Origin: Idiomarina tyrosinivorans
GTDB lineage: Bacteria; Pseudomonadota; Gammaproteobacteria; Enterobacterales; Alteromonadaceae
NCBI RefSeq assembly: GCF_003987475.1
Contig: NZ_PIQH01000008.1
Location: forward strand, 100,410-164,409
DNA: 64,000 nt
Direction of reading: 5' to 3'
This document shows positions 1-9,991 of the stretch, piece by piece; the stretch's first letter is position 1; every line of letters starts with the position of its first letter. Position numbers and translations under genes: made by a program. The notes beneath the pieces were generated by a model. The model searched no databases. It had not been told where the DNA came from and saw nothing but the letters and a program-made list of their open reading frames with translations.

Positions 1-341
1 TTGCGCAATACCAGCCCCATTCCACCTTGGCTACCGAGTTTACGGTCTAAGGTCGCGAGCGCCATTGATGACGGCAACACGTCAAGGTTGGCAAATCCTG
101 ACGGCACCACCGCTTGCATCAATTGCTCACCACTGGCCTGGTGGCCGAGCTTGAACAAATCATAAGCGGTCAGTTCTAGGGCTTCGGTATCAATATTGAA
201 GTAGTAGGTCAGCGAAGCATGAGGGTCGAGGTCGACTAACAGCACGCGTTGCCCACGTTCAGAGAGCAAGCCCCCTAAACTGACAGTGGTTGTGGTTTTT
301 CCCACACCACCTTTCTGATTGGCAACGGTCCATACTTTCAC
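1..341 (-). CDS. parC: ParC-like ParA-family ATPase (N-terminal part)
   Basis: The gene runs off the left edge; about 113 N-terminal residues are visible. It starts at a GTG 15 bases after the cheB stop and shows a ParA/MinD deviant Walker A motif (NQKGGVGKTTT, residues 8-18) and the LLVDLDPHASLT motif near residue 40. In vibrios and relatives the ParA homologue placed directly after cheB is ParC, which positions chemotaxis arrays at the flagellated pole together with ParP and CheA; that role is inferred from position here. It is probably the ninth gene of the flhA-to-parC operon. A plasmid-type ParA is unlikely given the chemotaxis context. Confidence 0.85.
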   Translation of the reverse strand, partial: MKVWTVANQKGGVGKTTTTVSLGGLLSERGQRVLLVDLDPHASLTYYFNIDTEALELTAYDLFKLGHQASGEQLMQAVVPSGFANLDVLPSSMALATLDRKLGSQGGMGLVLR

Positions 342-356
342 GGCACATCCTAAGGG

Positions 357-1514
357 TTAGCGGCCACTTTCATAGCCAACTTCCCGCATCATTTCGCTGG
401 CCATATCATCCAGACTAATGCTGCGGCTTGAAATACCTGCACTGGCGACAGCCTGTGGCATTCCGTAAACCACACAGCTAGCCTCATCCTGCGCCCAAAT
501 TGTCGCGCCTTTCTGTTGCAACATCCGTGCCCCTTCGCGACCATCGGCGCCCATTCCGGTAAGGATCACGCCCAACACTTTGCCGCCGTAGCTTTTTGCC
601 ACCGAGGCAAATGTCAGGTCGACACTAGGGCGGTAGGTGATCCGGGCATTTTCATCATTACGAATACGCAACCGCGCTCTACCATAGCCCTCAACCAGCA
701 TCTGCTGCCCGCCCGGCGCCAAATAAGCATGACCTGGGGTGAGGATGTCGCCGTCTTCCGCTTCTTTAACCGTCACTTGGCAGAGGCCGTTTAAGCGCTG
801 CGCAAAGGCCTTGGTGAAAGCCGCCGGCATATGCTGCACCATAATAATCGGGTACGGAAAGTTACTCGGTAGCTGCGTTAAGATTTTCTGCAACGCCACT
901 GGCCCACCGGTTGAGGTGCCAATTGCTAATAGCTGATATTGGCGATTGGTGGTTAAGCGTGGTGCAGCGGCAGCAGGCTTGTTTGCACTGGTGCCCGTTT
1001 CTTGGCGCTGCTGAGAACGTTGCCGCATCCGTTCGAGTGCACTGTCAGCAGCTCGTGGTCGCGGCGCGATTGGTGTAGACGGCCGTGCGCTAAAGCTTGA
1101 GTTGGGCCGCGCCTGTGGCTGCTTGGCAATGGCCAATACGCGTTGCTGCAACAACGCCACCGCCTCATCACGGTTGCGAGCAATATCCTCAAATTTTTTC
1201 GGAAGGAAATCAGCAGCACCTGCGTCTAAAGCATCGAGTGTCGCTTGCGCGCCCTCATGAGTTAACGAGCTAAACATCAGAATAGGCATCGGCTGGCGTG
1301 CCATGATCTGCTTCACCGCATCAATGCCGTTGAGTTTTGGCATTTCGATATCCATGGTGATCACATCAGGACGCAGTTCACGGGCTTTAGCAACAGCCTC
1401 TTCCCCGTCATTAGCACTGCCAATAACGTCTATTTGATCGTGTGCCGATAAGATCTCTGTAACCCGGCGGCGGAAAAAGGCCGAGTCATCAACTACTAAA
1501 ACTTTTACCGTCAT
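357..1514 (-). CDS. cheB: CheB protein-glutamate methylesterase
   Basis: This is the chemoreceptor methylesterase/deamidase that removes CheR-added methyl groups when phosphorylated by CheA. The N-terminal receiver has the acidic pair D9/D10 and the phospho-acceptor D55 (ITMDIEMP). A proline/glutamine-rich linker follows (about 130-190). The C-terminal catalytic domain shows the serine motif GTSTGG, the histidine in MVQHMP and the aspartate in TGMGADG. The length (385 aa) is normal for long-linker CheBs. It lies 12 bases downstream of cheA and 15 bases upstream of the ParC-like gene, so is almost certainly cotranscribed. Confidence 0.97.
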   Translation of the reverse strand: MTVKVLVVDDSAFFRRRVTEILSAHDQIDVIGSANDGEEAVAKARELRPDVITMDIEMPKLNGIDAVKQIMARQPMPILMFSSLTHEGAQATLDALDAGAADFLPKKFEDIARNRDEAVALLQQRVLAIAKQPQARPNSSFSARPSTPIAPRPRAADSALERMRQRSQQRQETGTSANKPAAAAPRLTTNRQYQLLAIGTSTGGPVALQKILTQLPSNFPYPIIMVQHMPAAFTKAFAQRLNGLCQVTVKEAEDGDILTPGHAYLAPGGQQMLVEGYGRARLRIRNDENARITYRPSVDLTFASVAKSYGGKVLGVILTGMGADGREGARMLQQKGATIWAQDEASCVVYGMPQAVASAGISSRSISLDDMASEMMREVGYESGR

Positions 1515-1526
1515 TAAAGGCTCGTT

Positions 1527-3674
1527 TTAATGCTTTTTAGAATAACGCTTCAGTAAACTTGGAACGTCGATGATCAATGCGATGCCGCCATCACTGGTAA
1601 TTGTCGCTCCCGCCATCCCCGGCGTACCTTGCAACAATTTATCCAAAGGTTTTATCACAACCTCTTCTTGGCCGACCAAACCATCCACCACAAAGCCTAC
1701 TTGTTGGTTGCCGATTTGTACGACCACCACATGGCCTTCTTCGTTGCGTGTCGAACGGTCTGGGTTGCGTACTAGCCAATGCTCCAAGAAGAACAGCGGT
1801 ATGGCGCGCTCACGAACAATTAGGGTTAACTGGCCATCAACGGTGTTGGTGCGTTTCATGTCTAAATTGATAATCTCGCTGACACCCGCCAAAGGTAAAG
1901 CAAAGGTCTGCTCTTTCACCAACACCATCAGAGTTGGCAAAATGGCTAAGGTCAGCGGCACTTTAATCAGGAGTTCGGTGCCTTTACCCAACTCTGAGTC
2001 AATTTTAATGGTGCCGTTAAGTTGGCTGATTTTGGTTTTCACCACATCCATGCCAACACCGCGACCAGAAATATCGGAAATTTCCTGCTTGGTAGAGAAC
2101 CCTGGTGCGAAAATTAAGTTATATGCATCTTCATTACTCAACCGCGCGGCGGCATCAGTATCTAGAATACCTTTATCAATCGCGATGCTTTTCAGCTTTT
2201 CAGGGTCCATACCAGCGCCATCATCTTTTATCGACAACAAGATATGGTCACCCTCTTGCGAAGCCGCCAAGCGCACAGTACCGCTACGTGGCTTGCCTTT
2301 TTTCTGGCGTTCGTCAGGCATCTCAATGCCATGGTCAACGGAGTTGCGCACCAAGTGCACCAATGGATCGGCCAGCGCCTCGACCAAGTTTTTATCCAGA
2401 TCGGTCTCTTCGCCTTCCATTTCCAAATTGATTTCTTTTTTCAAGCTCCGCGCTAGATCACGCACCACGCGAGGGAAGCGGCCAAACACTTTCTTAATCG
2501 GCTGCATCCGGGTTTTCATCACCGCTCCCTGCAGGTCACCGGTGACCACATCAAGGTTAGCGATGGCTTTACTCATTTCTTGCTGATTTTCGCTGTCACT
2601 CAAGCTCAACAAGCGGTTACGCACCAATACCAACTCGCCCACCATGTTCATAATGTCGTCGAGACGTTTGGTATCAACACGGACGGTGGTTTCCGCGGCC
2701 GGCGCTGGTGCAGGAGCCGGTTTCTTCGCCGCTGCAGGCGCCGGTTTCTCTGCCGCTTTCTGGGGCTGGCTATCGCTAGCTTTAGCCGCAGCAGCAGGCT
2801 TTTTCTCAGCCGCTGCAGGTTTCGCTGGCGTTGCCTTTTCTGCTGCTTCGTCGCTTTTCTTCGGCGCTTGGCCAGAGCCATGCAGCTCGTCTAGCAACGC
2901 TTCAAATTCGTCATCGGTAATCTCATCATCACCGTTGCCATCGACTTTCGCCGAACCGCTCTGTTTGTCGACAGGCTTAGGCGCCTTACCGTTACCATGA
3001 AGTTCATCTAATAAGGCTTCAAATTCATCATCGGTAATTTCGTCATCAGCACCGCTACTGTTGCTTGCCGGCTTGTCCTCAGCAGCATTCGACTCGGCCG
3101 CAACTTTTGGTGCTTTGCCCTTGCCGTGCAACTCATCCAGCAGCGCTTCAAATTCGTCTTCATTAATTTCGTCGATGGAGCCCTCACCAGCAATTGATGG
3201 CTCTGCCGCGTTGGTGCTTTCCTCATCAGCCGGCGCTGGTTCTGATTCTGCTTCAGCCGCCGTGGCCGTTTGCTCATCTTCAGTTGCCGGTTTAGCAAGC
3301 TTTTCTAATTGTTCGAGCAATGCAGGCGTCGCAGGTTCAGGTTCTTCACGGGCTTGTACCGCGGCAAACTGGCTATTGATGGTATCCAATGCTTGCAAGA
3401 TAACGTCCATCAAGTCTGAGGAAACAGCGCGTTGGCCATTGCGCAAGGTATCGAACACATTTTCTGCGCCGTGGCAGGTGTCGACCAACGCATTCAACGA
3501 AAGGAAGCCGGCGCCGCCTTTGACGGTGTGGAAACCGCGGAAAATCGCATTCAACAGATCTTTGTTTTCAGGATCGTTTTCTAACTGAACCAGTTGCTCT
3601 GACAATTGTTCCAGAATTTCACCGGCCTCGATGAGGAAGTCCTGTAAAATGTCTTCATCCATTTCAAAGCTCAT
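1527..3674 (-). CDS. cheA: CheA chemotaxis histidine kinase
   Basis: CheA phosphorylates CheY and CheB in response to receptors. The P1 HPt domain has the phosphorylated histidine H49 (FHTVKGG). Residues 130-330 form a long acidic and Ala/Pro-rich linker with three near-identical 23-residue repeats at 168-190, 211-233 and 250-272, each with the core DEFEALLDELHG. After the linker come P3 dimerisation (about 330-390), the P4 HATPase with an N box (HLVRNSVDHGIE) and G boxes (DDGAGMD, GRGVGMD), and a CheW-like P5 domain. The linker may correspond to the region that binds polar ParP in vibrios. It is followed by cheB after 12 bases and preceded by cheZ. Confidence 0.97.
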   Translation of the reverse strand: MSFEMDEDILQDFLIEAGEILEQLSEQLVQLENDPENKDLLNAIFRGFHTVKGGAGFLSLNALVDTCHGAENVFDTLRNGQRAVSSDLMDVILQALDTINSQFAAVQAREEPEPATPALLEQLEKLAKPATEDEQTATAAEAESEPAPADEESTNAAEPSIAGEGSIDEINEDEFEALLDELHGKGKAPKVAAESNAAEDKPASNSSGADDEITDDEFEALLDELHGNGKAPKPVDKQSGSAKVDGNGDDEITDDEFEALLDELHGSGQAPKKSDEAAEKATPAKPAAAEKKPAAAAKASDSQPQKAAEKPAPAAAKKPAPAPAPAAETTVRVDTKRLDDIMNMVGELVLVRNRLLSLSDSENQQEMSKAIANLDVVTGDLQGAVMKTRMQPIKKVFGRFPRVVRDLARSLKKEINLEMEGEETDLDKNLVEALADPLVHLVRNSVDHGIEMPDERQKKGKPRSGTVRLAASQEGDHILLSIKDDGAGMDPEKLKSIAIDKGILDTDAAARLSNEDAYNLIFAPGFSTKQEISDISGRGVGMDVVKTKISQLNGTIKIDSELGKGTELLIKVPLTLAILPTLMVLVKEQTFALPLAGVSEIINLDMKRTNTVDGQLTLIVRERAIPLFFLEHWLVRNPDRSTRNEEGHVVVVQIGNQQVGFVVDGLVGQEEVVIKPLDKLLQGTPGMAGATITSDGGIALIIDVPSLLKRYSKKH

Positions 3675-3687
3675 CAGAATGCTGCTC

Positions 3688-4449
3688 CTAAAAACCTAAG
3701 CTGGACAATAAGTCGTCCACTTCGTCTTGGCCGTCAACCACGTCATCACGACTCTCAGGATCGATGATGGGGCCCTCTGGCTCGCTGCTCGTCGTCGACT
3801 TTTTCTTATCATCGGCTGCCGTCGCAGAATCTTCAGATTTTTCTGCATCTAAATCGCCGAATAATTTCAGCAATTCAATTAAATTTTTCTCAACGTCCTG
3901 CACCAGCTCAATCACTCGGCGTATCACTTGCCCAGTGATATCTTGATAATCCTGTGCCATTAACACTTCGGTCATCAAGCCGTGCAGATGGGAGGCATTT
4001 TGGCCGGATTCGGTAATGAACTGGTCGACTTGATGGCATAACGCTTTGAACTCTGAAAGTTCAATTTCACGATTCATCAAGCGTTCCCAAACGGGCTGAA
4101 TTTCGCTGACTTTGGCATGCATATCATCGGCAATGGGCAAACTTGCCTCAACCGCATCCATGGTGCGGTTAGCCGCATCCTCAGTTTTCGAAATCACATA
4201 CTGCAAGCGGTTTTTGGCGTCAGGCAACTCGTCTTGCGTCAGCTCTAGAATGCGCGGATCGACTTGAAAATCTTGCAAGGCATCGTGGAGATCGCGCGTT
4301 AACTTACCCACCGAAGTGAATAACTTATCGTTACGATGGCTATTGAGTTGGTCCATTAACTCGTTCGCGGCGTCGTTGTTTCCCGCTTCAAGCAATGCGA
4401 CAAGCTCTTTGGCCTGCTCAATAGAGATCGGTGGGGCAGTTTTAGACAT
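3688..4449 (-). CDS. cheZ: CheZ, CheY-phosphate phosphatase
   Basis: CheZ ends the tumbling signal by dephosphorylating CheY. The long helical hairpin carries the signature around LMAQDYQDITGQVI, which contains the conserved aspartate/glutamine pair of the active site. The last 12 residues (DEVDDLLSSLGF) match the C-terminal CheY-docking peptide of the family. A low-complexity acidic segment sits between the two. At 253 aa it is longer than enteric CheZ (214 aa), as usual for this group. It lies 16 bases after cheY and 13 before cheA. Confidence 0.96.
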   Translation of the reverse strand: MSKTAPPISIEQAKELVALLEAGNNDAANELMDQLNSHRNDKLFTSVGKLTRDLHDALQDFQVDPRILELTQDELPDAKNRLQYVISKTEDAANRTMDAVEASLPIADDMHAKVSEIQPVWERLMNREIELSEFKALCHQVDQFITESGQNASHLHGLMTEVLMAQDYQDITGQVIRRVIELVQDVEKNLIELLKLFGDLDAEKSEDSATAADDKKKSTTSSEPEGPIIDPESRDDVVDGQDEVDDLLSSLGF

Positions 4450-4465
4450 GGTTTATCCCACCTTG

Positions 4466-4849
4466 TTATTGCAGGCGTTCGAAGATTTTATCCAACTTCT
4501 CTTTTAGGGTAACTGCCGTAAAAGGTTTTACGATGTAGCCGTTTACACCTGCTTGGGCCGCAGCAATAATTTGCTCACGTTTGGCTTCAGCGGTTACCAT
4601 TAGCACAGGAATATTGGCAAGGTTCTCATCTGCGCGGATCTCACGCAGTAAGTCAATGCCTTGCATCCCTGGCATATTCCAGTCAGTTACCACAAAGTCG
4701 TAGTCACCGTTTTGTAGCATCGGTAACGCGGTACTACCGTCATCGGCTTCCGATACGTTCTGGAAACCCAAATCACGTAGCAAGTTCTTGATGATTCGTC
4801 TCATTGTCGAAAAGTCGTCGACAACAAGAATTTTCATGTTTTTATCCAA
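4466..4849 (-). CDS. cheY: CheY chemotaxis response regulator
   Basis: This single receiver domain binds the FliM switch when phosphorylated. It has the acidic pair (VVDDF), the phospho-acceptor in VVTDWNMPG, the switch threonine ([10 protein letters not shown]) and the lysine in IVKPFTA. I place the start at TTG 4849, which follows GGAGG by 5 bases and gives the usual N-terminus ([12 protein letters not shown]); a GTG four codons upstream is also open but lies on top of that ribosome site. An ATG four codons further in is the alternative. The length is then 127 aa, the family norm. It is between fliA and cheZ in the operon. Confidence 0.96.
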   Translation of the reverse strand: MDKNMKILVVDDFSTMRRIIKNLLRDLGFQNVSEADDGSTALPMLQNGDYDFVVTDWNMPGMQGIDLLREIRADENLANIPVLMVTAEAKREQIIAAAQAGVNGYIVKPFTAVTLKEKLDKIFERLQ

Positions 4850-4889
4850 AGCACCCTCCACTGAGGCTTTCGTTTACTACTCTTATCGA

Positions 4890-5615
4890 CTATTCGACCC
4901 AGTTCTGCATCCGCGATTTTAATCGCAGCATCGCCTGACTATGAATCTGGCTGACCCGAGATTCACTGACGCTTAACACTTCGCCAATTTCCTTAAGGTT
5001 AAGCTCGTCATCATAATACAATGACAACACCAAAGCTTCACGCTCTGGCAACGAGGCAATGGTTTTCACCAATGCAGACTGAAAGGCGGCTTGTTCGATA
5101 TCTCGCAGCGGTTCATCCTGACGTTGGTTCATCTGTTCTGGCATTAACGCATCTTCCGACACGCCCAGATCTTCAATCCCCACCATTCGTCCTGAACTCA
5201 CATCGTGCAGAATATGATGATATTCCTCTAACGTGATATCAAGTTTACTTGCCACTTCTTGATCTCTGGCATCACGCCCGGTCTCGTTTTCGACCTGGCG
5301 GATAGCATCTAATACTCGCCGGTGATTCTTGTGTACTGAACGAGGCGCCCAGTCACCACGGCGTATTTCGTCTAACATTGCGCCACGAATCCTAATACCC
5401 GCGAAGGTCTCAAAACTTGCACCTTTGCTGTTATCAAAGTTTCGCGCTGCTTCGAGCAAGCCAATCATGCCCGACTGAATTAAATCGTCAACCTGCACAC
5501 TCGCTGGCAAGCGAGCCATCATATGATGAGCAATACGTTTCACCAAGCCAGTATGCTGTTCAATGATCTGCTGGCGATTGTCCGCGGTTGCCGCGTAGGC
5601 TGCTGCTTTATTCAT
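4890..5615 (-). CDS. fliA: FliA, sigma-28 flagellar RNA polymerase sigma factor
   Basis: FliA transcribes the last class of flagellar genes and is held back by FlgM, which is encoded at 46286. Region 2 (VDDLIQSGMIGLLEAARNFD, then ASFETFAGIRIRG) and region 4 (LNLKEIGEVLSVSESRVSQ) are clear. The start ATG 5615 is preceded by AGAGGG at 9 bases and overlaps the flhG stop by 8 bases, suggesting translational coupling; an upstream in-frame start exists but would overlap flhG by 59 bases. At 241 aa it has the usual length. Sites matching its promoter consensus are readable before flgK, both flagellins, flaG and flgM. Confidence 0.96.
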   Translation of the reverse strand: MNKAAAYAATADNRQQIIEQHTGLVKRIAHHMMARLPASVQVDDLIQSGMIGLLEAARNFDNSKGASFETFAGIRIRGAMLDEIRRGDWAPRSVHKNHRRVLDAIRQVENETGRDARDQEVASKLDITLEEYHHILHDVSSGRMVGIEDLGVSEDALMPEQMNQRQDEPLRDIEQAAFQSALVKTIASLPEREALVLSLYYDDELNLKEIGEVLSVSESRVSQIHSQAMLRLKSRMQNWVE

Positions 5616-6480
5616 TGGCAACATCCCTCTTTTGAGAGTTATCGGCAGGTTGAACCAATTGTTCAATAAAAAATTCTAAATGCCCCCCCGCTTGCGCAGG
5701 AATCGGCCAGTCTATCGCTTTATTAGCCAGCGCTTTCATCGCTAATGCCGCCGGCGATTTCGGGAAAGCGGTAACAATCGGTTGTTGTCGACGCACGGCC
5801 ATCCGCACATTGTCGTCTTGCGGTATAATCGCTGCTAATTCTAGTGCCACATCCAAGAACCGGTCGGTGACCTTGGTTAACTTATTAAATAAAATTTGCC
5901 CTTCACGCAAGGTTTTAACCATATTGGCAACCACACGGAACTTAAACACCTGCTGTTCACGGCTGAGGACTTTTATCAGTGCGTAAGCATCGGTGATTGA
6001 AGTCGGCTCGTCACAGACCACCATTAGCACATCTTGTGATGCACGGGCAAAGCTCAGCACGCTATGGCCGATACCTGCGGCGGTATCAATAATGAGCACA
6101 TCAAACTGGCGTTGTAAGGAACTGAAAGCGCGGATGAGGCCCACATGCTCTGCTTCGGTAAGCTCCACCATCGAGCGCGTGCCCGAAGTTGCCGGCACAA
6201 TTTGGATACCTGCGGGCCCTTCAACAAGAATGTCATCGAGTTCACATTGGCCGCTGAGCACATGGGAAAGGTTTTTTTCCACTCGCAAGCCGAGCATGAC
6301 GTCAACGTTGGCAAGCCCCAAGTCGGCATCGAGCACGAGCACTCGCTTACCCTGTTGTGCCATCGCTATCGCCATATTCAGCGATACGTTGGTTTTGCCA
6401 ACACCACCTTTACCACCGGTAACGGCAATGACTTTGACCTTGGTTTGTTGCATCTTGCGGAGACCGCTTGCTTGATCCAT
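5608..6480 (-). CDS. flhG: FlhG (FleN/MinD2), flagellar number regulator ATPase
   Basis: FlhG is a MinD-type ATPase that limits the number of polar flagella, working against FlhF and often on the master regulator FlrA/FleQ. The deviant Walker A (GGKGGVGKT, 22-30), the DADLGLANVDVMLGL motif and the switch II region (LIIDTAAGIGH) are present. A glutamine at the very N-terminus (MDQASGLRK) resembles the FlhF-activating motif of the family. It starts 24 bases after flhF and overlaps fliA by 8 bases, the canonical flhF-flhG-fliA order of polar flagellates. Confidence 0.95.
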   Translation of the reverse strand: MDQASGLRKMQQTKVKVIAVTGGKGGVGKTNVSLNMAIAMAQQGKRVLVLDADLGLANVDVMLGLRVEKNLSHVLSGQCELDDILVEGPAGIQIVPATSGTRSMVELTEAEHVGLIRAFSSLQRQFDVLIIDTAAGIGHSVLSFARASQDVLMVVCDEPTSITDAYALIKVLSREQQVFKFRVVANMVKTLREGQILFNKLTKVTDRFLDVALELAAIIPQDDNVRMAVRRQQPIVTAFPKSPAALAMKALANKAIDWPIPAQAGGHLEFFIEQLVQPADNSQKRDVANE

Positions 6481-6504
6481 TTCTACCGCTCTTCTTTGAT
6501 TCGA

Positions 6505-7827
6505 TTAGGAAACCGAATGATTCCAATACGATTTTGTCACGTCTGAGACGTTCGAACAAATGCTTTTATCGTATAGGCGCTCTGTTTCGGCGACCAAGTA
6601 GCCTGCTTCTGCAGGCCGAATGTCCTCTGGCACTTGTTGGCCATCGGTTAAATAGCTAATTGGTAGTCCATGCTCAATGGCAGCACTGATCGACTCCCCT
6701 AAGCTTAGACATTCATCGACTTTAGTAAAAATACAACCCGCCAACGGCAGCTGCTTGAACTGCTTGACCGTGTCATTTAGCACTCTCGTCTGTGCTGTCG
6801 CCGCTACCACCAAATAAGGTCGAATGGCTAAGCGTGAGCTATTCATCAGTTTGGCGAGTTGCTGGTTCAAGCGTTGATCACGTTGCCCCATACCCGCAGT
6901 ATCAATTAACACTAACGATTTATCCCGCAATTGTAGCAGGGCATCCGCTAATTCTCTGCCATCACGCGCAACTTTCACCGGACAGCCAATAATGCGTCCA
7001 TAAGTTTGTAATTGCTCACTTGCGCCAATACGGAAAGTATCAGTGGTCACCAGCGCCACCTTGTCCATCCCATGGCGTTGCACATAACGCGCAGCCAGCT
7101 TGGCAATCGTTGTGGTTTTGCCGACACCGGTGGGGCCAACTAATGCAACAATGCCGCCGCGTGTCAAAATATCGTCTTCGGTGGTCGCAATTTGACCCTG
7201 TAACAGGTGCAGGCTTTGTTCCCAGGCGGCATCATCATCTTCGCCTTCAGGAATAAAACACGCAATTTGGTCGGCCACGCGCTCCGACAAACCCATTTTC
7301 ATCATTCGGCTCATCAGCATGCCGCGTAATGGTTCGCGCCGGTCCATTTCCTGCGCCATTAGGCCCGAAAGCTGATGTTCTAATAGTTGGCGAATACCAT
7401 TAATCTGGCTTTGTAAACTGCGAATATCGTCGCTACTTTGCGTCGTTTCAGCGTGCGCCGTTTCAGCAGCCTTCTGCAGGCCACTCACCTGTTCTGGAAA
7501 TGGGCTCTGTGGTTCGCTGTCAGCGGCAGCGGCAGGTTGCGCTGCTGCTTGACCCTGAGGCTGCTGCCGAGAGAGTAATTCAGTCAACGATTGAGCCGGC
7601 TGTTGTTCGCTAGCCTGTGCTTCCGCAGTCGGCTGTTGCAATGCTTGCGGTTCAGATTGTTGTGGCGCAGCGGTCTTAGCATCAGGGTCAACGGCTGCAA
7701 CAATTTCTACGCCACCATTGACACGCTTATTCGACATAATTACCGCATCTGCGCCTAAGGTCTCTTTCACCTGTTGTAAGGCTCTGCGCATGTCCTCTGC
7801 AAAAAAACGTTTAATCTTCACCAGCAA
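6505..7827 (-). CDS. flhF: FlhF, SRP-type GTPase placing the polar flagellum
   Basis: FlhF marks the pole and recruits the first flagellar parts. The N-terminal B domain (VKIKRFFAEDMRRAL) is followed by a Gln/Ala-rich linker (about 50-135). The N and G domains follow, with G1 at 231-238 (GPTGVGKT), the DTFRIGA region, G3 (LIDTAGMGQRD) and TKVDE. The length (440 aa) is normal. It is 15 bases downstream of flhA. It acts at the inner membrane as a GTP-dependent dimer stimulated by FlhG. Confidence 0.96.
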   Translation of the reverse strand: MLVKIKRFFAEDMRRALQQVKETLGADAVIMSNKRVNGGVEIVAAVDPDAKTAAPQQSEPQALQQPTAEAQASEQQPAQSLTELLSRQQPQGQAAAQPAAAADSEPQSPFPEQVSGLQKAAETAHAETTQSSDDIRSLQSQINGIRQLLEHQLSGLMAQEMDRREPLRGMLMSRMMKMGLSERVADQIACFIPEGEDDDAAWEQSLHLLQGQIATTEDDILTRGGIVALVGPTGVGKTTTIAKLAARYVQRHGMDKVALVTTDTFRIGASEQLQTYGRIIGCPVKVARDGRELADALLQLRDKSLVLIDTAGMGQRDQRLNQQLAKLMNSSRLAIRPYLVVAATAQTRVLNDTVKQFKQLPLAGCIFTKVDECLSLGESISAAIEHGLPISYLTDGQQVPEDIRPAEAGYLVAETERLYDKSICSNVSDVTKSYWNHSVS

Positions 7828-7842
7828 CTCCCCCTATCGCCG

Positions 7843-9978
7843 TTAACCACCGACAGCCTGTTGACCGCCTATCGAACTGACAATGCGTATCTGTTTGTCG
7901 TCCGGAATTTCTTGATAAGACAGTACTCGCATACCATCCGCTGCGTGGCGAGCAAACCGAGCCATGGTGCCGCGAAGCAGTCCTGAAGTGAGCAATACTG
8001 AAGGCTCACCATTCATTTCTTGCTGTTGATGCGCATCGCGCATCGACTGCTGCAGCCGCTCTGCTAGACCTGGTTCAATGCCTGCGCCTTGTTGCGCTTG
8101 GCCATCATTCCCCGCCATCTGTAGTGACTTATGCAACATCTGTTCCAGCTCTGGCGCCAAAGTTATGACAGGCAATTCCTGCTGGCCACCAGTAATATCT
8201 TGTACGATCAGTCGGCGTAGTGAAATTCGTACAGCGGCGGTCAATACTTCAGGATCTTGGCTGCGACCGCCGTATTCCACGAGCGTCTGCACAATAGTTC
8301 GAATATCGCGAATCGCAATGCCCTCATCGAGAAGGTTTTGCAACACTTTAACAAAGGTACCCAACGACAAGATGTCAGGTACTAAGCCTTCCACCAATTT
8401 CGGATGGGTTTTCGCTAGGCGGTCAAGCAGTTCTTGCGCTTCTTCGTGGCCCAGCAACTGTGCCGCATGGTTGGTCACAATCTGACTCAAGTGGGTTGCC
8501 ACAACCGTTGCGGCATCAACCACGGTATAGCCAAGCGTTTGCGCATGCTCACGTTGTTCAGGACGAATCCAAATAGCGTCTAAACCAAACGCCGGGTCTT
8601 TGGTTTTTTCGCCCTCTAATTCACCAAATACTTGCCCAGGATCAATCGCCATTTCCCAATCGTGACGGATTTCCGCTTCCCCCATGGTCACTCCCATTAA
8701 GGTAATGCGGTAATCATTTGGGCCTAAATCAAGGTTGTCGCGAATATGAACCGCCGGCACCAGAAAGCCAAATTCCTGTGAAAGCTTCTTGCGGATACCT
8801 TTAATGCGCGCCAATAACTCGCCACCTTGGGCTTTATCCACTAACGGAATTAATCGGTAACCCACTTCCAAGCCAATGGTGTCGACTTGGCGCACATCGT
8901 CCCAACTCAGTTCTTTCGGTTGCTTTGGCGCGTCGTCTGGGAGTTCGCCATCGACCAACTCACCGGCGCCAGTGCCGTCTTTACGTAATTTCCAGTAAGC
9001 CGCGCCAGCAATAATGGCTGCCATACTTAAAAACGCAAAATGCGGCATCCCAGGCACAATGCCCATGGCGAACAATACCGCGCTCGAAATCACCAAAACG
9101 CGTGGATTATCGATAAGCTGGAAGACCACCTGCTCACCCATATCCTTGGTGTCATTTTCCCGGGTGATAATAATCGCGGTAGCCACTGACAGCAGTAATG
9201 AAGGGATTTGTGCAACCAAACCATCACCGATGGTCAGCAAGGTATAGACTTCTATCGCTTGGGAGAAGCCCAAGTCGTGCTGCACCATACCAATAACTAA
9301 ACCGCCGACGATATTAATAAATAGGATCAAGATGCCAGCAATGGCATCACCCTTAACGAATTTACTCGCACCGTCCATTGAACCGTAAAAGTCTGCTTCG
9401 CGCGTTACGTCGCTGCGTCGCGCTTTCGCCTCTTCTTGATTGATCAGCCCGGCATTCAAATCGGCATCAATCGCCATTTGCTTACCTGGCATCGCATCCA
9501 AGGTAAAGCGCGCAGACACTTCTGAAATACGTCCAGCACCCTTAGTAATAACCACAAAGTTGATAATTACAAGGATCGCAAATACCACCAAACCGACGGC
9601 GTAATTACCGCCAATAACGACCGAGCCAAAGGCTTCAATCACCGCACCAGCGGCCCCGGGACCATTATGGCCTTCAAGCAACACCACGCGGGTAGAAGCA
9701 ATGTTAAGGCTGAGCCGCAGTACCGTTGCGATCAGCAACACCGTAGGAAACGAGGCAAAATCCAGTGGCCGCTTGGTGTAGACTGCAACCAGCATGACCA
9801 GCAATGAAAGACTGATGCTGAACGAAAAAAGGATATCGAGAACGAGCGGAGGAATGGGCAAAATCACCATCGCCAAGATCGCCATAACGGCTAATGGTGT
9901 GCCAAAACCCTTGGCTAGGTGCGCGTTCGCTTGAGCGTACTGCTTTATTCCCAGCAAACGTTGACCCGATGTCGCCAT
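7843..9978 (-). CDS. flhA: FlhA, flagellar export gate protein
   Basis: FlhA is the nonameric inner-membrane export gate. About eight membrane segments fill the first 330 residues. The conserved cytosolic FHIPEP-type loop is seen in RISEVSARFTLDAMPGKQMA, and the large C-terminal chaperone-docking domain follows. I start it at ATG 9978, which has GGGGA about 5 bases upstream; a GTG four codons earlier covers that ribosome site. flhB, usually just upstream, is absent; pilin genes sit there instead, so the operon appears to begin here. A weak sigma-54-like site lies at 10034-10049. Confidence 0.96.
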   Translation of the reverse strand: MATSGQRLLGIKQYAQANAHLAKGFGTPLAVMAILAMVILPIPPLVLDILFSFSISLSLLVMLVAVYTKRPLDFASFPTVLLIATVLRLSLNIASTRVVLLEGHNGPGAAGAVIEAFGSVVIGGNYAVGLVVFAILVIINFVVITKGAGRISEVSARFTLDAMPGKQMAIDADLNAGLINQEEAKARRSDVTREADFYGSMDGASKFVKGDAIAGILILFINIVGGLVIGMVQHDLGFSQAIEVYTLLTIGDGLVAQIPSLLLSVATAIIITRENDTKDMGEQVVFQLIDNPRVLVISSAVLFAMGIVPGMPHFAFLSMAAIIAGAAYWKLRKDGTGAGELVDGELPDDAPKQPKELSWDDVRQVDTIGLEVGYRLIPLVDKAQGGELLARIKGIRKKLSQEFGFLVPAVHIRDNLDLGPNDYRITLMGVTMGEAEIRHDWEMAIDPGQVFGELEGEKTKDPAFGLDAIWIRPEQREHAQTLGYTVVDAATVVATHLSQIVTNHAAQLLGHEEAQELLDRLAKTHPKLVEGLVPDILSLGTFVKVLQNLLDEGIAIRDIRTIVQTLVEYGGRSQDPEVLTAAVRISLRRLIVQDITGGQQELPVITLAPELEQMLHKSLQMAGNDGQAQQGAGIEPGLAERLQQSMRDAHQQQEMNGEPSVLLTSGLLRGTMARFARHAADGMRVLSYQEIPDDKQIRIVSSIGGQQAVGG

Positions 9979-9991
9979 ACTACTCCCCACA

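Noticed and set aside
1570..2586. 338-codon open frame on the plus strand
   Set aside because: It is antisense to cheA; composition is Ser/Pro-rich as expected from a mirrored codon bias.
2644..3588. Long plus-strand frames opposite the cheA linker
   Set aside because: They mirror the Ala/Pro/Glu repeat linker and have no independent evidence.
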